A stretch of 64,000 bases of DNA from Paenibacillus allorhizosphaerae. Its GTDB lineage: Bacteria; Bacillota; Bacilli; Paenibacillales; NBRC-103111. Below are positions 24,753 through 35,803 of this stretch, piece by piece. The notes under the pieces were generated by a model. That model made no database searches and was not told where the DNA came from. It worked only from the letters and a program-made list of their open reading frames with translations. Positions within the stretch are counted from its first letter, which is position 1, and each line of letters starts with the position of its first letter. Location: NCBI RefSeq assembly GCF_910594985.1, contig NZ_CAJVCE010000003.1, positions 248,001 through 312,000 on the forward strand, read 5' to 3'. Both the position numbers and the translations under genes were made by a program.

Positions 24753-25832
24753 ATGAACATTATAAAAGTGAAGGATCGCCATGAGCTGGAAAAAAAGCTT
24801 CCGGCGATGCCGTGGTACGTCGAAAAATTTATCAATTATAAATTGCCAGACCTCTCCCCTTCGTCTTTGCTCGAGTATGTGCGCGATTATGAAACGTTCT
24901 TTTCCTGGCTGCTGGCCGAAGGATTGACCTCCGCTGCGGCGATACGCGAGATCCCGCTGACGGACCTGGAAAAGCTGCATATGGAAAGCATCGATCATTT
25001 CAAAATGTTTTTGTCGACTCGCAAAGAAAACGCGAACGTCCGGACGACGATTTCCCGCAAGCTCTCTTCTTTGCGCTCACTTTTCCACTATTTGAGCCAA
25101 ATTGCCGAAGACGACGATTTTTATCCGTTGCTCAAAAGGAATGTAATGGCGAAGGTGGAAATCAAGCGTACGCACAAGCCCAAAGATTCCGCGGCAAAGC
25201 TGGAGGGAAAACTGCTGCAGGAAGCGGAAATTATCGAGTTCATCGATTATGTCAAGAACGGTTACGCCGAGGACGTGGCCCGCAATAAGCAGGCACTTTA
25301 TTCGTACGAGCTTAACAAAACGCGGGATACGTGCATCGTCAGCCTGATCCTTCACTCCGGATTGCGCGTTTCCGAAGTGTTCAATTTAAATCTGGACGAC
25401 ATCGACCTGAAGAAAAAGCTCGCTTATGTTTACCGAAAAGGGAAGAACGACGATACGTTCAAGACGCCCGTCTATTTTCGGCAGGAAGCGGTTGAAGATT
25501 TAAGTCTGTACTTGGAGCTGCGCCAGCCGCAATATAAACCCGCCAAAAAAGAAAAAGCGCTCTTCCTCGCTATTGCCAACGGCAAAAAGGAAGGCGAGCG
25601 CATGACCAAGCGGGCGATTCAGGAAATGGTCATCAAATACGCGAAGCGGTTCGGAAAGCCGTACTTATCGGTTCACAAGCTGAGACATTCATTCGCGACC
25701 GACTATTATTTGCGCAACGATCTGTACAAAACCCAGGAGCAGCTTGGACACGCCTCCCCCGAGACGACGCAAATATATGCTCACTTGACCGATAAGACGA
25801 TGGCTGAAGCGATAGATAAATTAAAAGAATAA
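24753..25832 (+). CDS. xerS: Tyrosine recombinase XerS
   Basis: The protein has 359 residues, close to streptococcal XerS (356). The N-terminal core-binding domain begins with MPWYVEKF, the XerS signature. The catalytic domain shows all six residues: Arg in HSGLRVSE, Lys in YRKGKND, His-x-x-Arg in HKLRHSFAT, His in LGHAS and the nucleophile Tyr in TQIYAH. XerS alone resolves chromosome dimers at difSL in streptococci; in Bacillales it coexists with XerC/XerD and its role is less clear. AGGTG lies 11 bases upstream of ATG 24753. No mobile-element context is visible. Confidence 0.88.
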   Translation: MNIIKVKDRHELEKKLPAMPWYVEKFINYKLPDLSPSSLLEYVRDYETFFSWLLAEGLTSAAAIREIPLTDLEKLHMESIDHFKMFLSTRKENANVRTTISRKLSSLRSLFHYLSQIAEDDDFYPLLKRNVMAKVEIKRTHKPKDSAAKLEGKLLQEAEIIEFIDYVKNGYAEDVARNKQALYSYELNKTRDTCIVSLILHSGLRVSEVFNLNLDDIDLKKKLAYVYRKGKNDDTFKTPVYFRQEAVEDLSLYLELRQPQYKPAKKEKALFLAIANGKKEGERMTKRAIQEMVIKYAKRFGKPYLSVHKLRHSFATDYYLRNDLYKTQEQLGHASPETTQIYAHLTDKTMAEAIDKLKE

Positions 25833-25881
25833 GGAGCGTCGGTGGTGTTAGGCCGAGGAGCCATAATCTATTGCGATCTTC

Positions 25882-25913
25882 TTGACCTTGACACTAGTGT
25901 TATAGTTTACAAT
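25882..25913 (+). promoter_or_regulatory. MerR-type promoter of the regulator gene
   Basis: TTGACC (25882-25887) and TACAAT (25908-25913) are 20 bases apart, the overlong spacer typical of MerR-controlled promoters. The palindrome ACACTAGTGT lies in the spacer. The promoter at 27347..27378 has the same hexamers, spacing and core. Confidence 0.75.
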
Positions 25914-25945
25914 TTACAGTGGACTATACGACAGGGGGTTATCAC

Positions 25946-26329
25946 TTGAAAATCAGTCAATTGGCGAAATCGACCGGCGTCAGCGCCCGTTCCATACGGC
26001 ATTACGAGAAAAAAAAGCTGCTTACTTCCACGCGTCTTGACAATGATTACCGGGAATTCGACGAATCTGCGGTGGAACGGGTGAAAACGATCCAACTTTA
26101 TTTGGGTCTAGGCTTAACTACGGAAGACATCGAGCAAGTGTTGAATTGCGGCGATGAATATCCCGATTATAAAATGGACGAATACTGCGACGAAATGCTG
26201 GAAGTATACGAACAAAAATTAAGCGAAATCAATAAACAAATGCTTTCGCTGGTCGTTGTGCAGCAGCGGATTGAACAGCAAATCCGTCAAATGAAGCAAA
26301 GACGCGTCCTGCAGGGCAGCGATCGCTAA
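25946..26329 (+). CDS. MerR family transcriptional regulator
   Basis: The protein has 127 residues from TTG 25946, seven bases after AGGGGG; the upstream in-frame ATG has no ribosome site. The N-terminal winged helix reads KISQLAKSTGVSARSIRHYEKKKLL, seen here as ISQLAKSTGVSARSIRHYE. A dimerising coiled coil covers residues ~75-115. It has one cysteine in the C-terminal region around D-E-Y-C-D-E and no metal-site pattern. Matching long-spacer promoters before it and before the convergent dehydrogenase gene show it probably activates both. The inducer is unknown. Confidence 0.9.
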   Translation: MKISQLAKSTGVSARSIRHYEKKKLLTSTRLDNDYREFDESAVERVKTIQLYLGLGLTTEDIEQVLNCGDEYPDYKMDEYCDEMLEVYEQKLSEINKQMLSLVVVQQRIEQQIRQMKQRRVLQGSDR

Positions 26330-26355
26330 GGTAATGAAGCCTATGTCTGTGACGA

Positions 26356-27312
26356 TTACGCGGACGGCTTCCTCAGCATCTCGGTCAAGCGCGAGAAAGA
26401 GTCGCCGCCATGGCCCTCGTCAATCGCCCGTTGTACGAAAGCTTTAGCTGCGTTCAATACATTGACGTCAATCCCCCGGGCCTGCGATGCGTGAATAATA
26501 TGATCCATTGCCGCCGCGGCCGAAAAAAGATTGGATTGGTCGCCCGGGTATCGACCTTCATCAACCTGACGCGCGAGATCGACCATGATGGCGGGCATGA
26601 TTGCCGCAATCCCTTGTGCATGCACGGCGAAGTCGCTTGCCGCGATATGTTCCGCGCCGGCCAGCGCGACCGCATGCGCATATCCGCTCATCGTGGTCCA
26701 AAACAGATCGAGCAGCGCGATATCGTACGCCGCGGCTCTCCCGGGGTCCGTACCGAGATGCGTGGCGGTACCGCCAATGCTCGCCAGCGTCCCCCGGTGG
26801 GCCTCGAACACCGCCTCCGGCCCGCTGTATAGTACGACGGCGGCAGGCGACCCGATGGTGACGGTCGGGGTCATAATCGCGCCGTCGAGGTAATCCACGC
26901 CCCGCGCCGCTGCCCATGCAGCCGCCTCACGCGCGCGCTCCGGCGTATCGGCGGTCAGACACACGACGGTGCGTCCTTTCAGAGCGGCGCCTGCGGATTC
27001 TAAGATCGTTTGTACGGCGTTATAGTCGAGCACGCAAACAATGACGAGCGGACTGGCCGCTGCCGCCTCGGCAGCCGTAGCGGCGTTTACAGCCCCCTGC
27101 GCGGCAAGGCGATCGGCTTTCCCAGGTGTACGGTTCCATACCGTCGTAGGATGGCCGTTCTTCAGAAAGGCGCCGGCGAGCGCCCTCCCCATCGGCCCCA
27201 TTCCGAGCACAGTTACCGGAAAGCGGTCATTCGAGCCTCGGTTAGCGTCATCCTCCGCCTTCTCCTTTGCTATGTTTTCATTCCTCAACATGTTCGGATC
27301 ATTTTTCTCCAT
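26356..27312 (-). CDS. NAD(P)-dependent oxidoreductase, imine-reductase-like beta-hydroxyacid dehydrogenase family
   Basis: The protein has 318 residues from ATG 27312 (AGGAG ten bases upstream). An unusual charged ~30-residue N-terminal extension precedes the Rossmann motif VLGMGPMGRALAGAFLKNG. TTVWNRTPGKA is the NADP-type second-strand motif. HLGTDPGRAAAYDIALLDLFW resembles the helical interdomain region of imine reductases rather than of 6-phosphogluconate dehydrogenase. The substrate is unknown. The MerR-type promoter upstream links it to the convergent MerR gene 26 bases away. Confidence 0.82.
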   Translation of the reverse strand: MEKNDPNMLRNENIAKEKAEDDANRGSNDRFPVTVLGMGPMGRALAGAFLKNGHPTTVWNRTPGKADRLAAQGAVNAATAAEAAAASPLVIVCVLDYNAVQTILESAGAALKGRTVVCLTADTPERAREAAAWAAARGVDYLDGAIMTPTVTIGSPAAVVLYSGPEAVFEAHRGTLASIGGTATHLGTDPGRAAAYDIALLDLFWTTMSGYAHAVALAGAEHIAASDFAVHAQGIAAIMPAIMVDLARQVDEGRYPGDQSNLFSAAAAMDHIIHASQARGIDVNVLNAAKAFVQRAIDEGHGGDSFSRLTEMLRKPSA

Positions 27313-27346
27313 TGTAATACATCTCCTCTCTATTGGGTTCGGAGTT

Positions 27347-27378
27347 ATTGTAAAGTATGACACTAGTGATAATGTCAA
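27347..27378 (-). promoter_or_regulatory. MerR-type promoter of the imine-reductase-like gene
   Basis: Reading leftward: TTGACA (27373-27378), a 20-base spacer and TACAAT (27347-27352). The spacer holds CACTAGTG, flanked as in the MerR gene promoter (TT before, CATACTT after versus TATAGTT). Confidence 0.78.
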
Positions 27379-27427
27379 TCACCCTTTCCAAATATTGCTC
27401 CGATTAGCGGCAATCCGAAATCAACAC

Positions 27428-27452
27428 AAAAATCCCCCGGCTCCTAGCCGGG
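27428..27452 (-). terminator. Intrinsic terminator of the MFS gene
   Basis: On the minus strand TCCCGGCT and AGCCGGGG pair around AGG, followed by GATTTTTG. Confidence 0.85.
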
Positions 27453-27485
27453 AGATGCAAACGAGCAAATGACGACGGACGCCGC

Positions 27486-28694
27486 TCAGCGGCTTGCCTG
27501 TTTCGGTTGAATGGCGAATAACGACGTAAGCACCCCGAGCAAGCTTACCGCTGCGAGCGAATAAAATAATGACGGCGCCGTCCACGTCAAGGCTAGAGAA
27601 ACCAAGGGCGGGCCCGCGGCAACCCCGACAAAACGCATACTGCTGTAGATGGAGCTAACCGTCCCACGCTGCTCTTTCTCAATCCCTTCCGTAATGAAGG
27701 CATCCAGACACGGAAGCGCTATGCCGATCCCCAGTCCTCCCGCTGCGATGAAAATAAAAAAGCCCCATAAACCGCGCACATGTAACCAGGCGAGCCCGAC
27801 CAAAGCGAGACACAGCAGCAGCAGACCGATTACGGTGAGCCATTTCATGAGCCGCTTGTTTTCCCCGATCGTCTTACCGGTAATGTATGAAGCCAGACAA
27901 AGCACCGACAGCGGTACGGCCAGCAGGCTTCCTTTAACGATTCCGTCAAAACCGTACCGTTCCTCAAGCGTCTCCGAAAGATAGAACAATAATCCGAACA
28001 GCTCGAACATCCCGATCGCGCCGACCAGAAAAATGGCGGAGAGCCAGCGGCCCTTTTGTTTGAAAATAAGCTTAACCGAACCGTAAAATTCGTGAAAGGT
28101 GCCGCTCTCTCCTTGCTGCTTCGGCGCTTTCAGCAGAAATGCAAGCAACAGCACGGACAACGCGCAGAAGACGGGAATCGCCAAAAAGACGGCGTACCAG
28201 GCAAGCAGCGTTAGCAGCGATCCGATGATCGGGCTAAGCACCTTGCCGAAGGTGTTGGACGTTTCGACAATGCCGAGTGCGCTGCTGACATCGCTTTCCT
28301 TGTTGTACATATCCCCTACGAGCGGGAGCACGATCGGAGCAGCGCCCGCCGCCCCGACGCCTTGCAGCAATCGTCCGGCCAAAATAAGCGTATACGCATT
28401 ATCTCCAAGCAGCAGCGCCGCAAGTCCGGAGACAATCCCTCCCGCTCCGGCAATGATCAGACTCGGAATCATTATTTTTTTCCGCCCGAACCGGTCGGAT
28501 AAATAACCGGCGATCGGAATCAAAATGATGGCGACGACCGAATAAACCGTAATGAGCAGACTGCTCTGAAACGGGCTCACATGAAGCATTTTGCTCATGG
28601 TTGGCAATACGGGAATGAACATGGAATTGCCGAGCGTCATAATTAACGGTACGGTACATACTGCTACGAGCTCCCAATGTTTCTTTCGTTGCAT
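27486..28694 (-). CDS. MFS transporter, drug-efflux type
   Basis: The protein has 402 residues with 12 membrane segments. After the first helix comes the loop GYLSDRFGRKKIM, the MFS motif A of drug:H+ antiporters. LAGRLLQGVGAAGAAPIVLPL and the following GIVETSNTFGKVLSPIIGSLL carry motif C features (antiporter). AAGGTGG precedes ATG 28694. The substrate cannot be told. It is not linked to the adjacent MerR unit by strand or by a shared promoter. Confidence 0.87.
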   Translation of the reverse strand: MQRKKHWELVAVCTVPLIMTLGNSMFIPVLPTMSKMLHVSPFQSSLLITVYSVVAIILIPIAGYLSDRFGRKKIMIPSLIIAGAGGIVSGLAALLLGDNAYTLILAGRLLQGVGAAGAAPIVLPLVGDMYNKESDVSSALGIVETSNTFGKVLSPIIGSLLTLLAWYAVFLAIPVFCALSVLLLAFLLKAPKQQGESGTFHEFYGSVKLIFKQKGRWLSAIFLVGAIGMFELFGLLFYLSETLEERYGFDGIVKGSLLAVPLSVLCLASYITGKTIGENKRLMKWLTVIGLLLLCLALVGLAWLHVRGLWGFFIFIAAGGLGIGIALPCLDAFITEGIEKEQRGTVSSIYSSMRFVGVAAGPPLVSLALTWTAPSLFYSLAAVSLLGVLTSLFAIQPKQASR

Positions 28695-28709
28695 ATGCGA
28701 CCACCTTGC

Positions 28710-28728
28710 AGCTAGTAATGTGCTAGCT
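28710..28728. promoter_or_regulatory. Small inverted repeat before the MFS gene
   Basis: AGCTAG and CTAGCT flank TAATGTG, 16 bases upstream of the start codon. It may be an operator or a leader hairpin controlling the transporter. Confidence 0.3.
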
Positions 28729-28849
28729 CTAGTTTTTGGAGGTCTCCGGTTGTCCGGTCAACAATCGATTGTTATTTTCTCCTATATATGTAAGTTCATA
28801 CATTGGAATTCCGTTGCGCAGCCGTTGGTGCGGCCAGCCATTTTACAAG

Positions 28850-28897
28850 AAAGGGGCGTCTCCTGCGCCTATACAAGGCACAGGGACACCCCTTGAC
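28850..28897 (-). terminator. Intrinsic terminator of the aldo-keto reductase operon
   Basis: A long imperfect stem (AAGGGGTGTCCCTGTGCC with GGCGCAGGAGACGCCCCTT on the minus strand) is followed by TCTTGT. It lies about 70 bases after the last stop. Confidence 0.6.
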
Positions 28898-28968
28898 AAG
28901 TTCACATCGCGCGTATACAGGAGATGCACGATGCGGTGCGGCATCACAAAATTGCGGATCGTTCCGCG

Positions 28969-29847
28969 CTATGCGATGGAAGTTGGTGAGCCGAACGGAC
29001 TCTCGTAAGGGGCGGCCAGCTTCAATAGCTGCTCGGCTTCCTCCCGTTTCCCCGGCTCGAATCGATTGACGGCGTCCACGATTTTCGGCAGCAACCGAAT
29101 ATCCCCGGCGCTTGCGAAGCCGGCAATGCCATCGAAGGAGAGCACAAAGTTCACGCAGGCGTCAATTACCCGCTGCTCGTCGAACGGTTCGTACCAGGTG
29201 GCGTATCGCCTCTCCTGCCCTTCCTCCCAAGGCTTTCTGGCGATCGCCTTGATGACCCGAAGCGGGACGTCCCGCTTCTTCGTTTCTTCAAGCAATGCAT
29301 CGAATGCTTCGCGGTATTCGGGTATTGCGTACAAGCGGTAATTGAGCGGCGTCAGCACCGTCTCGAACGGAAAACGGCGCAGCGCCTCCAGATGCGTGCT
29401 CGGCGCTAGATGCCCGTGACCGGTAATGCCGATCGCCTTCACAATGCCTTCCTCCTTGGCTTCGATGGCGGCTTCGATCGCCCCGCCTTTGCCAAGCGCT
29501 TTATCCAGCTCGGCCAGGTCGCCGACGGCATGAAGCTGCAGCAAATCGAGCGTATCGACCTGCAGCCGTTCGAGCGAGCGGTAAATTTGCTCCTTCGCTT
29601 TCGCCTTCGTCCGTTCCCCGGTCTTTGTAGCCAAAAACACGCGTTCGCGATACTTGCTCATCCAAGGGGCCATACGCAGCTCCGCATCGCCGTAACTGGC
29701 AGCCGTATCGAAATGGTTGATCCCGTGATCCAAGGCGAACTGGACCGATTCGTCGGCTTCCTCCTGCGTCACGTTGCCAAGCTTGGCGGCCCCGAACATC
29801 ACGACAGAGCTCATATAGCCCAGTCGGCCCATCTGACGCTGCAGCAT
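28969..29847 (-). CDS. Aldo/keto reductase
   Basis: The protein has 292 residues. ATG 29847 has GGAGG nine bases upstream; ATG 29853 is only three bases from it. The catalytic tetrad is visible: Asp in [12 protein letters not shown] (with the Tyr), Lys in [10 protein letters not shown] and His in [19 protein letters not shown] follows. The family reduces carbonyls with NADPH. It is the third gene of an operon with VOC and NUDIX genes, with a 15-base gap. Substrate unknown. Confidence 0.9.
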   Translation of the reverse strand: MLQRQMGRLGYMSSVVMFGAAKLGNVTQEEADESVQFALDHGINHFDTAASYGDAELRMAPWMSKYRERVFLATKTGERTKAKAKEQIYRSLERLQVDTLDLLQLHAVGDLAELDKALGKGGAIEAAIEAKEEGIVKAIGITGHGHLAPSTHLEALRRFPFETVLTPLNYRLYAIPEYREAFDALLEETKKRDVPLRVIKAIARKPWEEGQERRYATWYEPFDEQRVIDACVNFVLSFDGIAGFASAGDIRLLPKIVDAVNRFEPGKREEAEQLLKLAAPYESPFGSPTSIA

Positions 29848-29862
29848 CCTCATACGCCTCCT

Positions 29863-30429
29863 TTAATTGCTAACGGAATTGGAGAAACCGAAACCGTTGA
29901 ACGAAGCGATCGGCTCTTTGTCCGCCCGAAGTCCGCTGCCGTGCCGGTTCAGGGCGATGTCAACGAGCCACTCAGTGAAAGTCGCGACCTTCATCTGCTT
30001 CATTTCCTCCGGACTGAAAAATCCGGCTCCGTCGGACTCGAATCCATCCGGCTCCGGTTCTCCTTCCAAGTATTCCATACTGAATGCGATATAAACGTTA
30101 TGTACGTCTCTCGGCTGATCGCGGAGCGCGACAATTTCCTTAACTTTCGCGCGTACCCCGCTCTCCTCGTACACTTCACGCACAATGGTTTCCTCTATCG
30201 GCTCATGCTGCTCGATATAGCCGCCGGGATTGGTCCAGTTGCCTTTGCCCGGTTCAATCGCCCGGCGCACAAGCAGCACTTTGCCGTCCCGGACGACAAG
30301 CGCCCCTACGCCGATACTGTAATTGCCCCAATGAACGAACGTGCAGCTCGTGCAAGCCAGCCGGTCCGTGCCGCCGATGTCCTTCATTGCCATAAGCTGT
30401 CCGCATTCCATACAAAACTTCGCTGTCAT
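29863..30429 (-). CDS. NUDIX hydrolase with N-terminal zinc ribbon
   Basis: The protein has 188 residues. CMEC (residues 6-9) and CTSC (26-29) form a zinc ribbon as in NudC-like and related NUDIX proteins. The NUDIX box is complete: GGYIEQHEPIEETIVREVYEESGV, here split as GGYIEQHEP and REVYEESGV. It hydrolyses a nucleoside diphosphate linked to another group. AAGGA lies before ATG 30429. It lies between the VOC and aldo-keto reductase genes. Confidence 0.9.
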   Translation of the reverse strand: MTAKFCMECGQLMAMKDIGGTDRLACTSCTFVHWGNYSIGVGALVVRDGKVLLVRRAIEPGKGNWTNPGGYIEQHEPIEETIVREVYEESGVRAKVKEIVALRDQPRDVHNVYIAFSMEYLEGEPEPDGFESDGAGFFSPEEMKQMKVATFTEWLVDIALNRHGSGLRADKEPIASFNGFGFSNSVSN

Positions 30430-30447
30430 CTGGCATCCTTCTCTCTA

Positions 30448-30855
30448 TTAGCTGTTCAATTGCGGCGAACCGGGATTCAACTTCATGAATTCAATCCGGT
30501 TGCCGTCCGGATCTTTCACCCAGCATTGATCGTTCCCATCCTTGCCGCGTTTGGGCTCTACGTCGAGCGTAATGCCGTTCTTTTTCAAATGTGCCGCGAT
30601 CGCATGAATATCGTCGACTTCCAGGCACAGATGGTTGAAGCCGATGGGTCTTGGTACCGCTTCCGGCTTGTTCTCGCCTCCATAGAACAGCTCAATGAAC
30701 TGCCCCTCGCACACTTTGATGTAGACGATCCAAGGTTCACCCTTGTCGTTATGGAGTTCGAACGCTTTCTTGCATCCTAGCACGCCGCAATAAAACTGCA
30801 GGGAACGTTCCATATCCTGCACGGTTAGCGCCAAATGCCCAATCCGTTTGATCAC
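30448..30855 (-). CDS. VOC (glyoxalase/dioxygenase) family protein
   Basis: The protein has 135 residues. Two beta-alpha-beta-beta-beta units begin at IGHLALTVQDMERSLQFY and at FNHLCLEVDDI. Metal ligands are likely His in IGHLALTV, Glu in QFIELFYGG, His in NHLCLEV and Glu in RIEFMKL. It starts with GTG 30855, preceded by GGAGGTGG. The reaction is unknown (lyase, dioxygenase or resistance protein). It is the first gene of a three-gene operon, 18 bases from the NUDIX gene. Confidence 0.88.
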   Translation of the reverse strand: MIKRIGHLALTVQDMERSLQFYCGVLGCKKAFELHNDKGEPWIVYIKVCEGQFIELFYGGENKPEAVPRPIGFNHLCLEVDDIHAIAAHLKKNGITLDVEPKRGKDGNDQCWVKDPDGNRIEFMKLNPGSPQLNS

Positions 30856-31059
30856 CCGGCCACCTCCTCGAATCTTTGAGACTTCACCCTACACGTCCAT
30901 CATACAAAATATAGCTACGAAATAGAAGATTTATATGCGCCGAAATGCGCTCTATGATTCCTGTTTTTTTTGACCTCAATGATCGGATACGGTTTTCGCA
31001 TCCAAGCAAAGCCGAAGCAAGTACGGCTGTTGGGCGACCTTGCTTCGGGATGGCACAAA

Positions 31060-31455
31060 CTATTGACTTAGATCCGGTTTCCTTCGTATAGGAAACGACT
31101 GCTCGAACCCATAAGCAAGCCGGATTAACGTCGGTTCGCTGTAAGCCGAGCCGGTGAAGCACAGGCCAAACGGCTTGCCGTCCGCCGTGTAACCGCCGGG
31201 TACGGCAATGGAAGGATACCCCGCCTTCGCCGCAATGCTGGCGCCCGCCGTGGACGGGAACAGCTATGCATCGAGCCGGTGCTCGGCCAATACGGCATCG
31301 ATCCCTTCCGTACGAGAAAGTCGCAAATCACTGAGCCTATCTTCCAAATAGCCAAGCTCCGTCAAAGTGCCTGACGTTTCTTCCGAGGCCATCAACGTGA
31401 CTTGTCCGTATCGCAGCGCCTGCTCAAAATGCTGCGCATTGTATGCGTGGCGCAC
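31060..31455 (-). pseudogene. Decayed amidase (amidase-signature family), C-terminal remnant
   Basis: The minus strand encodes an amidase C-terminal part: QALRYGQVTLMASEETSGTL, DLRLSRTEGIDAVLAEH, then LDA, an in-frame TAG (31264 region), and LFPSTAGASIAAKAGYPSIAVPGG, GKPFGLCFTGSAYSEPTLIRLAYGFEQ and a normal stop at 31060. The in-frame stop replaces one codon of an otherwise continuous reading. The N-terminal ~350 residues with the Ser-Ser-Lys triad are missing. A terminator at 31458..31495 sits exactly where the remnant begins, so it has no promoter of its own. Confidence 0.8.
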
Positions 31456-31457
31456 AT

Positions 31458-31495
31458 CAAAAAGCCCGTATCGTCGTTACCAGCGAACGGGCTTC
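31458..31495 (-). terminator. Intrinsic terminator
   Basis: On the minus strand AAGCCCGT and ACGGGCTT flank a 17-base loop, followed by TTTG. It probably ends the SRAP gene 118 bases upstream. Bases 31501..31612 show nothing else. Confidence 0.65.
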
Positions 31496-31612
31496 GTTTC
31501 CATGACATGAAACATGGCGCATTGAACGTAAAATCATAAAAACTTGACGCGAGGGAATTTAACCAGTAAACGCGCATATCCACGGAATATCATGCCTAAA
31601 TTTAATATCGGC

Positions 31613-32287
31613 TTATTTGAGCACCGCATATTTGGCCGGGAGCGCTTCAATATCATCTTTCGGCTCGATCGTGAGGCCGTTTGTTTTGACACGAACGGGA
31701 AAGGCGCGCATAAGTTCGGGATGATACGGCTTCAACAATGTTTGCAAGTAATCCGTGTCCTGATTCCGGTCCGAATCCAGCCAGGATTCCATTTCGTCAT
31801 CGCGCAGTATCGCCGGCATGGCGTGAGAATACTCATAAATCAAGCGGTTGGCGCGTGTTGTCAGCAACGTGCACTTTCCTTCTTCGTTTCCCCTCGAGTC
31901 TCTCCATAGCTCATACAGCCCTGCTATACCGAACAGCTTCTTATCCCGGAGCGTAATCCGCATGGACTGCTTGTCCTTTCCTTCCCCTTGCCGGACATCA
32001 AAGCTTGTGCACGGGATAATGCACCGCTGCTTGGCGACGATGCGCCGATAAGCTCGTTTTTCCATCACAAACTCGCTGTCCGCGTTGACGGCATCCTTTG
32101 CCCAGAACGGCATCAGGCCCCAGCGAAACTCTTGAAGTCGTTTTTCTCCTTTGACATGGCAAATCACCGGTATTTGCTGCATTGGCGTATAATACGCAGA
32201 CGGCTTATAAGCTATTGGACTGTCGGCAACGCGAAAGTAGTCGATCAGCTCCGATATGTCGGCGGTTAGCGAGTAACGATTATACAT
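31613..32287 (-). CDS. SRAP-family (YedK/HMCES-like) protein lacking the catalytic cysteine
   Basis: The protein has 224 residues from ATG 32287 (AGAGGTG upstream). The fold is recognisable: FRWGLMPFWAKDA, VNADSEFVMEKRAYR, RCIIPCTSF, FGIAGLYELW, TTRANRLI and MPAIL. Normal members start Met-Cys-Gly-Arg, and Cys2 forms the crosslink to abasic sites. Here the start is Met-Tyr-Asn-Arg-Tyr, and the GFYEW segment carrying the catalytic Glu reads SFDVRQ. The DNA-binding fold may persist without the usual chemistry. It could be a non-catalytic paralogue or use other residues. It is a single gene. Confidence 0.82.
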   Translation of the reverse strand: MYNRYSLTADISELIDYFRVADSPIAYKPSAYYTPMQQIPVICHVKGEKRLQEFRWGLMPFWAKDAVNADSEFVMEKRAYRRIVAKQRCIIPCTSFDVRQGEGKDKQSMRITLRDKKLFGIAGLYELWRDSRGNEEGKCTLLTTRANRLIYEYSHAMPAILRDDEMESWLDSDRNQDTDYLQTLLKPYHPELMRAFPVRVKTNGLTIEPKDDIEALPAKYAVLK

Positions 32288-32390
32288 GATGTGCACCTCT
32301 TGATGGTTTGTTACTTCCAGTATCTTCAAGGACGAAAATATTATGCATGCAGCCGCACGCACACTTCCTGCCTGGCCAGATGCGCATAAG

Positions 32391-32436
32391 AAAACTCCAA
32401 GCCAATTACAAAGCAGCTTGGAGTCCTTGGAGTTTC
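32391..32436 (-). terminator. Intrinsic terminator of lacZ
   Basis: On the minus strand ACTCCAAG (twice) can pair with CTTGGAGT, followed by TTTCTT, giving alternative stems. Confidence 0.7.
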
Positions 32437-32438
32437 GT

Positions 32439-35597
<3,159 letters not shown>

Positions 35598-35803
35598 TCA
35601 TTGTAAGCTTTTTCCACAACAGGCCTCATCCTTTTAATTTTATATAAATCGCCGCCACTTGGATATCGAAACATATGAAAGCAAAATATAACAATTTTAA
35701 GAAAACGGCATTGAAAGCAATAATATGCGTTGCGAACAAGCGGTCAGAGCAAAGCGAATTCGATTGTGGTATGATGACAAATGGAAATGAAAGGAGAATC
35801 GCC

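Noticed and set aside
29410..30780. A 456-codon plus-strand open frame across the NUDIX and VOC genes
   Set aside because: It runs antisense over three well-identified genes and has no recognisable domain.
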